Shown here in pieces: positions 56,377 through 64,000 of a DNA stretch of 64,000 bases. A program made the translations under genes and the position numbers. The DNA lies in NCBI GenBank assembly GCA_030762895.1, contig CM061063.1:213946667-214010666 (forward strand), in the 5' to 3' direction. The notes beneath the pieces were generated by a model that made no database searches, had not been told where the DNA came from, and was given only the letters and a program-made list of their open reading frames with translations. Position 1 is the stretch's first letter. Each line of letters opens with the position of its first letter. Source of the DNA: Sophora flavescens. Its lineage: Eukaryota > Streptophyta > Magnoliopsida > Fabales > Fabaceae.

Positions 56377-56568
56377 TGTTAGAATTAGTTGGACGGTGTG
56401 GACGGTGCGGACGGTGTTCCTAGGATTTAGCTTATCATTCATTTCCTTGTAAATTGTAAATTGTATTTACTGTTGAGTGTATATATATATATATATCAAA
56501 GTATGATGAATAAAATAACTCAAGCTTTTCACAAACACTTGTCTAAATTATCTCCAAGTTATTCAATA
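56377..56568 (+). repeat. 3' LTR of element D
   Basis: 192 bp, starts TGTTAGAATTAG and ends TTATTCAATA. The (TA)n tract is short (about 56479-56496). Confidence 0.93.
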
Positions 56569-56813
56569 GTCTCCTACGTCTATGAAAGGTCCTTTCGACT
56601 TCGGGGTCGACCTCACTAAGGTTTCCAAGACTTAGTGATCTTTGCATAAAAGAGAAAACACAGAGACATAGATGCACAAAAAGAGAAAAAGAGATTGATG
56701 AAAATTTATTTATTTATTTATTTACTTTTTTATAACAAAAATCAGTTAAAACAAAAAAGAAAAAGTCCAGAAAAATCAATTTAAAAATTAAATTGAGATT
56801 TGAGGAAGCATAG

Positions 56814-56831
56814 TCCCCGGCAACGGCGCCA
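56814..56831 (-). promoter_or_regulatory. Primer-binding site of element B
   Basis: On the minus strand TGGCGCCGTTGCCGGGGA, a few bases from the LTR end CGACATCA. It fixes the orientation of element B. Confidence 0.9.
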
Positions 56832-57115
56832 AAAACTTGATGTCGTGCGAATGCACGTGCGATCCGGCAAGTGTACCGGATTCGTCGCCAAGTAATAAAA
56901 AGATATCGATCCCACAGAGACCATGATCTCAAATCACAACTAATTATGAAATCGATGAAACTGGATGATATAAAGAGATTTTGAAAAAGGTTTTGATATT
57001 TGAAATAAGAGATGACTTAGAAAATCATATAAGGAATGCAATCAAGTAAAACAGAAAGTAAATCAATTTATGGTTTTTCATATCTAAATGGATTCCTAGG
57101 AATTTGGGTTACCAA

Positions 57116-58257
57116 TGATCAGCCTCTGGTTCGACTAGTTTTTAACAAGTAAGACCATAGGTTTTATTCGAGTTATCTCTCGTTTTCCCCCAAATTAGAT
57201 TAGATTGTCCTCAAGCAATATTTTGAGTCTCTTAAGTAGTTTTATGTTATTTTAGTTGATTTTGAGTCAAATAAAGCACTTATTGCTATTTCACGTTTTC
57301 AGGTTCAAAGGGAAGCACTTAGAGCCAAGGGAATGAAGAAAACAATGGAAAAATGCAATTCTGGAAGATTCGCCTCGCGAGAGGCTACTCGCCTCGCAAG
57401 CCTGAAGACCAGCACGAGCAGCAACAGTCACCCTCTTTGGCTCGCCTCGCGAATCATGTTTCGTCTCGCGAGAAATCCAAACACTGAAGGACTGTTCATA
57501 AGATACGCCTCGCGAAACATGTTTCGCCTCGCGAGCGACCGCAACCCAGAATCTGTATTTATAGTCTGTTTTAGGGCAGAACTGAAGCCTATCTTCTTTT
57601 TCTTCTTCTTTTTGGTTGACGGCTGCGAATTATGTTTAGGGTTTATGTTTGTAATGAAGAACTAGTCTCCTTTGATTAATCTACTACGATTGGTTTCCAT
57701 TGACGCTTGAGGTTCTGTAATTCCTGAACTTAAGGCTTTTCTCTTTCAATATTTGTTCTATATATTCTGTTTGTTTAATTCAGAATTGTATAGAGTATGT
57801 ATTGATTTGTTTCGATGATTGTGTGTTCCTATACTTAATCGCGTTTGCTTAATTCGCGTGTGTTCAATTCGTGTTTGCTTAATTCACGAAGGGCTTAATC
57901 CGTTTGCTTAATTCAGAATTAGGAACATATGTCTCGTAGTGTCAATTTCGCTTGTTAATTGATGCTACAATCGAAAAAGGATTAGAATCCGCTTAGGGCT
58001 TGGATTTATATGAACCGATGATAGTGGGAAACCGGAAGCAGTAGGTTGATCGTTTAGCCTATTTGATAATTATTTAGTTTGCATAGTTTTCTGCTTTGTT
58101 TTCTTTATTTAATTTCAAATCCAAAACCCCCCCAAAAACTGACTTTTCTGTTAACAACAATCCAAGAGTCCTTGTGAGACGATACTCGAGTTGTCGCTCC
58201 CTATCTACATGTTTTTGTAAATCGCTCGCTTTTTGACCCGTGCGCGACAGCGCGTCA
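57116..58257 (+). repeat. 5' LTR of element C with family 2 hairpins
   Basis: 1142 bp. Hairpins of the TTCGCCTCGCGAA type cluster at 57368-57540. It differs from the 3' LTR by roughly 2-3% in the part I compared and by about 20 bp of hairpin sequence. Confidence 0.92.
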
Positions 58258-58338
58258 AAAATTGGCGCCGTTGCCGGGGACTCTTGTTGTTATTAACAGA
58301 AAAAAAAATTTTGAATTGGTCTGATTGTGAATCTACCC

Positions 58339-58689
58339 ATGGATAATTATATGCAAGGTTATTTGCCTAATGTTAATTATGAACCACCATGCATATATTA
58401 TCCTGATTTTTCTGGTTTAATGCACTGGTTGCCAAGGTTTAGTGGTCTTGCAGGTGAGAATCCGCAGGAGCATCTGAAGGAATTCCGGATTGTTTGTTCT
58501 ACAATGCTGAGACCTGAAGGAATAACAGAAGACCACATCAAGATGAGAGCCTTCCATCTCTCACTTGAAGGCGCTGCAAAGGATTGGTTGTATTGTCTTG
58601 AGCCGAATTCCGTCTCAAGCTGGATTGATTTGAAGAAAGTCTTCCTAGTGAGATACTTTCCTGCCTTCAGAGTTGCATCAATCAGGTGA
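58339..58689 (+). pseudogene. Element C gag fragment
   Basis: From ATG at 58339 (MDNYMQGYLPNV) the frame carries the first half of an Athila gag domain: FSGLAGENPQEHLKEF, then LSLEGAAKDWL and VFLVRYFPAFRVA. It breaks at 58689. Gag-like text continues in another frame (NESPQAYTANIYNQ at about 58715), so sequence has been lost and the frame shifted. About 350 bp remain of a domain that is normally longer. Confidence 0.82.
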
Positions 58690-58729
58690 GAGATATTTGG
58701 TATTAGACAAGTTAATGAATCACCTCAAG

Positions 58730-59769
58730 CATATACAGCCAATATTTACAATCAAGGCAACAATCAGAACAGGCACAACATTCTTGACCCTTCCACTGAT
58801 GAGTACCACCCCAGCTGGGGAAACCATCCAAACCCTTGGTATGGGGACTCACCCACGCAACAACAACTGATATTGCCGCTGACACCACCACAGAACTCTC
58901 CCCAAGTGATCACCTCTGCACCTTCTGGACCTTCACTAGAGGACCTGTTCAAACAAATGATTGCGCAAATAACTGCACAAATGGATGCACAAAATCTCCA
59001 GTTTCAGCAGCAACTTGGATAGTTTCAGCAGCAAACGGATGCTAGCATTCATGCCCTGCAAACACAGATTGGACAGCTTGCCACTTCGATGAATGCCATG
59101 CAACAAGCTCAAGGATCAGAACCCTTGACTAAGGAAATTGAGAGGAAGAGGCATATGGAGGACATCCATTCCGCCATGCTAGAGGATGATGAAGAAGTTC
59201 TGGAATTAGATGATTCCATTGGCTCCTACGCATATGCCAATTGTGATGGGAGAAATACCTGTGTGGTGCGTGCTGAAGTTACTGCATATACAGAAGGTGA
59301 TGAATCTGGTAATGCAGTGGATGGGAATTGTGCAAAAGATGAAGCAGCACCGGAGACTCTCTCTACCTGTTTACCACCTCCCACTGTGGAACCACCAGCG
59401 ATGGAGTTCAAGCCTCTGGATTTTGCACCCTTGGATATGAAGACACTATGGCCAGTCCAAGAGGTTGAACCCCAATTTTATTGGGAGGATTTTGTTGACA
59501 AGGTTGACAAGGAGGTCATCTTTGACCCAAGAGGGAGCAAGAAGTCCTCCGCACTTGGCGATGTCATCATAATTGTCAAGTGCTCACCTCCATATCAAGG
59601 CTGCAAGTTAGGGGACCATGGAATAAGCTTCCGTTCCTTGTCTATCACGTGGGCCTTATGCTACAAGCCATGGGATCCGGGAGGATCATATCGCAATTTG
59701 AGCATTCCGTGGCCGCTGTATCACAGACAGTGGGATCCCGGTGGAACCGCCTCCATGAGTTTTCTCTAA
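58730..59769 (+). pseudogene. Element C gag-linker reading frame with WDPGG repeat
   Basis: A Gln-rich part (EDLFKQMIAQITAQMDAQN at about 58940) with one TAG stop (about 59019) leads into a frame open from about 59020 to 59769. It includes TQIGQLATSMN, the Athila-type linker, then an acidic part (EDDEEVLELDD). Near the C-terminus are two related segments, ITWALCYKPWDPGGSYRNLS and IPWPLYHRQWDPGG. I do not recognise this C-terminal part. It has no protease motif. Its function, if any, is unknown. Confidence 0.6.
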
Positions 59770-61179
59770 ACCTTTTCCTTTTTAATTATGCTTGCTTTTT
59801 TTTTGTTTTGTTTTCTTTTAGCTCTTGAGTAATTTGAGAAGATCAAGAGTTTGTGTGTTGAGTCTTGTGTCGGCAAGCTTGATTGAGTTTTGTTGAATTT
59901 GCATAGATTGATTGCATGATATATGTTGGCCATTGATGTTTCCCCCCTAGATCTTGAAAATTGAAAATTTGATCCCCATGTGAAAAATTGAAAATAGAAC
60001 TTTGAGATATTTTGTTGTAATTGCATGATTTATGATAAGTTTGGGATGAAGGGGTGCACACACTAGGGATTGAATCTCGGTCAAACAATTTGCAAAAATG
60101 TCCAGGTGAGGATTTGAGCCTCCAACATGTTTTTAACTGTGTGAATCACTTTTGAGTTGTACTTTCCCGAGTTTGCTTGAATTTCTTCTTGGTTTGCATG
60201 TCTATGTGTTTGCATCAAATGATTTAGGCAGATTTTCTTTGTAAATAACCACTTGGCCTAAATTGAACCATCCCTAATGCATGTTCCCTAGTTAGCCCCT
60301 TTGAGCCTAATTAGCCTATTATTTCTTGATAACCTCATGTTATAAGCCAAAATCTGGAAAAACCATGTTAACCCAATCTTAGGATTAGGAAAGCATGGAA
60401 GCTTAGCAAGAGAAGGTTTGTAAGAAACTAAGTTTGGGGTGGCTACAAGGATGTGACATGTCATTCTGGGGTGAGAAAAAAAAAACAAAAAAATATAATA
60501 AAAAGGTTGGAGCCAAAGGCAAAAAGAAAAAGAAAAAAAAAGAAGGGAAATAAAAGAACAAAAATGTCAAAAAAAAGGGTATTAAAAGAAAAAGGTTGTA
60601 GTCACCCAAAAGTATAAAGAAAAATGGAAAAAGGAATTTGAGAGGAAATTCAAAGTGTAAAAAGCTTCATGCTCTCTTAGTTCCTAGGGACTTAAGCCTA
60701 GTACTTTTGAATATCCTACCCTTAGCCAGGCCCCATTACAACCTTTAAAGACCTTTTGATGTTGCATTCATATTTTCGTGGGAACCATTTTGAGATGAAA
60801 ATCAAATTCATGGGAAGTGCTCTTAAAAGTGAAATTGAGTGAAATATTGATAGCCTAGACAAACTGAGCGAATGAGTGAAACACTAAATGCCCCTGTGAG
60901 GAAGGCGATTGTTTGAATTTGGTGATCTCCCTTTTGTGTGTAACTTGGATCCCTTGCTTAGATTACTGATTGCATGAATGGTAGAATTCTCAATGTTTAA
61001 AGTAGATGAATGTGGGGATTGCATTGTTGAAAAGGGGGGAAACATTAAAGAGAAGTTGTTTTGTTGAAATTGTATGAAATTTGTTCGAATTTGATTGAAT
61101 CTTTTGAGCTTGCCAAGTCTGAGTCTTTTTTGAGTTTTAGTTTGCTTGGGGACAGGCAAAGTTTAAGTTTGGGGTATTT
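59770..61179 (+). other. 3' noncoding region of element C
   Basis: About 1.4 kb that aligns over much of its length with 49003-50315 of element A, up to the polypurine-like GTTTGGGGTATTT before the LTR. It has A-rich runs around 60470-60600 and no supported gene. Confidence 0.7.
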
Positions 61180-62301
61180 TGATCAGCCTCTGGTTCGACT
61201 AGTTTTTAACTAGTAAGACCATAGGTTTTATTCGAGTTATCTCTCGTTTTCGCCCAAATTGGATTAGATTGTCCTCAAGCAACATTTTGAGTCTCTTAAG
61301 TAGTTTTATGTTATTTTAGTTGATTTTGAGTCAAATAAAGCACTTATTTCTATTTCATGTTTTCATGTTCAAAGGGAAGCACTTAGAGCCAAGGGAATGA
61401 AGAAAACAATGGAAAAATTCAATTCTGGAAGATTCGCCTCGCGAGCTTGAAGATCAGCACGAGCAGCAACAGTCACCCTCTCTAGCTCGCCTCACGAATC
61501 ATGTTTCGCCTCGCGAGAAATCCAAACACTGAAGGACTGTTCATAAGATTCGCCTCGCGAAACATGTTTCGCCTCGCGAGCGACCGCAACCCAGAATCTA
61601 TATTTATAGTCTGTTTTAGGGCAGAACTGAAGCCTATCTTCTTTTTCTTCTTCTTTTTGGTTGACGGCTGCGAATTAGGTTTAGGGTTTATGTTTGTAAT
61701 GGAGAACTAGTCTCATTTGATTAATCTACTGCGATTGGTTTCCATTGACGCTTGAGGTTCTGTAATTCCTGAACTTAAGGCTTTTCTCTTTCAATATCTG
61801 TTCTATATATTCTGTTTGCTTAATTCAGAATTGTATAGAGTATGTATTGGTTTGTTTCGATTATTGTGTGTTCCTATACTTAATCGCGTTTGCTTAATTC
61901 GCGTGTGTTCAATTCGTGTTTGCTTAATTCACGAAGGGCTTAATCCATTTGCTTAATTCGGAATTAGGAACATATGTCTCGTAGTGTCAATTTCGCTTGT
62001 TAATTGACGCTACAATCGAAAAGGGATTAGAATCCGCTTAGGGCTTGGATTTATATGAACCGATGATAGTGGGAAACCGGAAGCAGTAGGTTGATCGTTT
62101 AGCTTATTTGATAATTATTTAGTTTTCATAGTTTTCTGCTTTGTTTTCTTTATTTAATTTCAAATCCAAAACCCCCCAAAAACTGATTTTTCTGTTAACA
62201 ACAATCCAAGAGTCCTTGTGAGACGATACTCGAGTTGTCGCTCCCTATCTACATGTTTTTGTAAATCGCTCGCTTTTTGACCCGTGCGCGACAGCGCGTC
62301 A
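61180..62301 (+). repeat. 3' LTR of element C with family 2 hairpins
   Basis: 1122 bp. Hairpins lie at 61434-61585. One unit pair present in the 5' LTR (57371-57395) is reduced here. Confidence 0.92.
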
Positions 62302-62984
62302 CCAACAAGATTGTTTATGTTACTAAATTGACTATCCCTTGTTAATTATCGAAATTTGCTTTGAAGGCGAATTTATCCTCAAATAGTTAATGCTCCCTCT
62401 CGGGTTACAAAAACTGTGCCCAATTAAACCAACCCCTACTCTCGTGGTAGTCGAATTTAGATTGGACCCTTTACGTTTCGTGATAATTCGTTAATCCTCG
62501 AAGGACCGCTTCTAACTCTCGTGATTTAAGTCCTAAGTCTGATTCTATAGATCCGATACCTAAGTTCACCGCTAGGTTCCTCCTTAGAATATCTACGACA
62601 CGCAAACAAGTGGCCACCGAATTTACGAGTAATTAAAACACTCGAAATCAGATTTAAAGCAAAATCGCAATTAACAAAGATAAAACATCAATTAATTACC
62701 ATAAAAACAGATCTTGGGCATAGCCCCAACCCCTACAAATTAAACTACTACTCAAGCCTTGCCATGGTGATGACATGCTTGGTTAACAACAACATGAAAT
62801 AAAAAATAAGAGAATAGAAGGAGAAGAATATGAGAGATCCTAAAAATTTGCCTAAGTGTAGCAGCCCAAAAATTCCTCCTTAGTCTCTGCCTAGATGCCT
62901 TATTTATAGATTAGGGAAGTTTGAATCCCAATCTAACACAAATTCATATCAAAATCAGTTGCTTCAGATCCAAGTAATGCGCGT

Positions 62985-63268
62985 CACGGCCGTGATGGGT
63001 TCTGCCTTGGGCGCTCTTTCACTTTTTGGTCTATCACGGCCGTGATGCTCATCACGGCTAGGCCGTGATCAGTTCTTCCTGTGAGGGTATGGTTCAGCTG
63101 ACATGTCACGGCCGTGATGGGCATCACGGCTAGGCCGTGATGGGCATCACGGCTAGGCCGTGATGGGCATCACGGCTAAGCCGTGACCAGTTCTGACTTC
63201 AGTCTTCTTTCTTTTTAGCTCTGCTTGATCATGGCCGTGATGGTCATCACGGCTAGGCCGTGATGGTC
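62985..63268. repeat. Hairpin cluster, family 1, in element B 5' LTR
   Basis: At least nine units. The stretch 63110-63190 repeats ATCACGGCTAGGCCGTGAT with GGGC spacers three times in tandem. Copies are better preserved than in the 3' LTR cluster at 37457-37630. Confidence 0.9.
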
Positions 63269-63489
63269 TCTGTTTGGCTCATTTTCTTCACTTTTTAAGC
63301 CCCATCTTCATGCAAGCTCCATCATGGTCAATCTTGAGCATTTTATCCTTAATTCCTGCAAAACAACACCACAAAACCGCCTTACCCGTTCCAAGATAAA
63401 AACTAACAAAAATAAAACTAAATATGCCTAAACTATATGAAAATGCATGCAAAATGACAATGAAATATGAGGTGTAATCACACTCATCA

Positions 63490-63929
63490 ACAGTCTTCTA
63501 TAAGAGTATTGCTTGATGCTATCTCCCTTTCATTTACTTGTTGGTTGGATAAGACCTTTTTCTTTAGTTTCCGGTGAAGATGACAATTGTTGAATACTTT
63601 GCTTTCGTACTGCTAGTTGGTCTTCTTCATAGTTGATAAGTCTGAGAGACGTAGGCTTCTGTGGTGCACTTAGTCAGCTTTGAATCAGTCGCTTGTATCT
63701 AAGCTTTTGATCCTTTCATAATCTTTTTTTGACTTGATTTGCTAAGATAGAATTCTTTGCCTACACAACTCAAGTAGATGATTAGCAATATTCAGATGGT
63801 TTAATGTAAAAATCGATTGCTTAATGTTTGGGTTCATCAAAACACACGAGGGCCATAGGAGTGTGAGTCAGACGTATAATGAGTCAGACGTTTTGTGACT
63901 TAACATGATCCACCAGACTCTCCCACTAA
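63490..63929. repeat. Unidentified LTR-like repeat, right part
   Basis: Continuation of the repeat at 35076-36503 after the ACAGT target duplication of element B. No coding region is supported. The phrase GTCTGACTCA appears in direct and inverted copies (about 63867-63892). Confidence 0.45.
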
Positions 63930-64000
63930 CATACTCCCTTGCTTCAAAGCAAGAACCCAGTCTTCTTCTTGTCGCGGATGTCAGCTGGAAAGTACTTCTC
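63930..64000 (-). pseudogene. Gypsy gag fragment at the window edge
   Basis: On the minus strand from the window edge the text reads EKYFPADIRDKKKTGFL, then after a one-base shift ALKQGSMLVGES. The pattern KYFP..R..K...FL.LKQGSM is typical of Ty3/Gypsy gag proteins. It is too short for family assignment and continues beyond the window. Confidence 0.45.

Larger units (their letters stand above)
52332..56568 (+). mobile_element. Copia element D, pol present, gag missing
   Basis: LTRs 52332-52561 and 56377-56568, target duplication GTCTC (52327-52331, 56569-56573), primer-binding site TGGTATCAAGAGCAGG from 52562, and a polypurine tract (GAGGGGGGG) before the 3' LTR. The LTR pair is nearly identical outside a (TA)n tract. 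It lies in the leader of element B, between primer-binding site and gag. Only about 330 bp separate the primer-binding site from a zinc-knuckle remnant, so gag is deleted. Confidence 0.94.
57116..62301 (+). mobile_element. Athila-derived element C, no pol
   Basis: A 5.2-kb element with LTRs at 57116-58257 and 61180-62301, ends TGATCAGC/GCGCGTCA, and a CCAA duplication (57112-57115, 62302-62305; the fifth base is ambiguous). The primer-binding site at 58263-58280 is the Athila 18-mer. The interior has a gag start and a long linker-like reading frame, but no protease core, RT or integrase. Its 3' region aligns with that of element A, so A-type proteins may have moved it. Confidence 0.92.
36504..63489 (-). 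mobile_element. Athila-like element B, 27 kb with nested insertions
   Basis: Minus-oriented element with ends TGATG/CATCA and a perfect target duplication ACAGT (36499-36503, 63490-63494). It comprises a 3' LTR (36504-37847), interior with gag and protease remnants, a primer-binding site at 56814-56831, and a 5' LTR (56838-63489, interrupted). Removing insertions A, C and D leaves about 7.2 kb. RT, RNase H and integrase are absent. The interior passes from the protease to a short region ending in KRFLGGNP, which corresponds to ALLGRQPKLG downstream of integrase in element A. B is therefore a pol deletion derivative. Confidence 0.9.
56838..63489 (-). repeat. 5' LTR of element B, interrupted by element C
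   Basis: Two parts, 56838-57115 and about 62306-63489, join to an LTR of about 1.46 kb, compared with 1344 bp for the 3' LTR. The excess is mainly extra family 1 hairpins at 62985-63268. Confidence 0.9.

Noticed and set aside
62985..63268. A CRISPR-like array of palindromic repeats and spacers
   Set aside because: The units are too short, spacing is irregular, there are no cas genes, and the setting is the LTR of a plant retroelement.

Overview
The window looks like nuclear DNA of a flowering plant, most likely a eudicot; I cannot name the species. The evidence is one spliced gene with GT-AG introns whose product resembles a plant hnRNP Q-type RNA-binding protein, plus a mobile-element content typical of plants: Copia, chromovirus, Athila-like and Tat-like Gypsy elements, an L1-type LINE, CACTA, hAT and Mutator-like elements. 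There are no operons, bacterial genes, rRNA genes or CRISPR arrays.

Layout. (1) 1-5030: a degenerate minisatellite, then a Copia relic on the minus strand. A single LTR (2220-2983) has gag/protease on one side and integrase/RT/RNase H on the other, a permuted or LTR-sharing arrangement. (2) 5075-8150: a Mutator-like MITE with a perfect 9-bp target duplication, an old hAT-like fragment holding a solo LTR, and a fragment of an F-box (At4g22030-like) pseudogene. (3) 8951-15308: the only convincing host gene, 11 coding exons on the minus strand encoding about 760 aa with three RRMs. Its 2.6-kb third intron holds three DNA transposons. (4) 15690-35075: a LINE relic interrupted by a chromovirus with a 3.57-kb LTR. 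The chromovirus is interrupted by an 11.8-kb CACTA element, whose Transposase_24/Ulp1 gene is in turn interrupted by a 4.7-kb Tat-like element carrying an antisense, intron-containing ORF. (5) 35076-64000: an unidentified LTR-like repeat split by a 27-kb block. The block is a minus-strand Athila-like element (B) with three plus-strand insertions: a nearly complete Athila-like element (A) in its gag, a Copia element (D) in its leader, and a short pol-less Athila derivative (C) in its 5' LTR. Most boundaries are fixed by target-site duplications: GAT, GAACG, ACAGT, TCAAG, GTCTC, CCAA.

The most unusual signal crosses these element boundaries. Two families of short CpG-rich perfect hairpins recur in clusters: one built on ATCACGGCTAGGCCGTGAT or TCACGGCCGTGA, the other on TTCGCCTCGCGAA or CTCGCCCCGCGAG. 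They lie in the LTRs and 3' regions of Athila-like elements A, B and C. The first family is also inside the CACTA element, where more than 100 bp including the non-palindromic spacers is shared. LTR pairs that must have been identical on insertion now differ by about 20 to 120 bp, largely in these clusters, while the parts I compared outside them differ by only a few percent.

Most mobile elements here look defective: B and the chromovirus have lost RT/integrase, C has lost pol, D has lost gag, the Tat-like element has no gag-pol, and the CACTA lacks a recognisable Tnp2 transposase. Element A comes closest to a full coding set. All coordinates and alignments were read by eye from the sequence.
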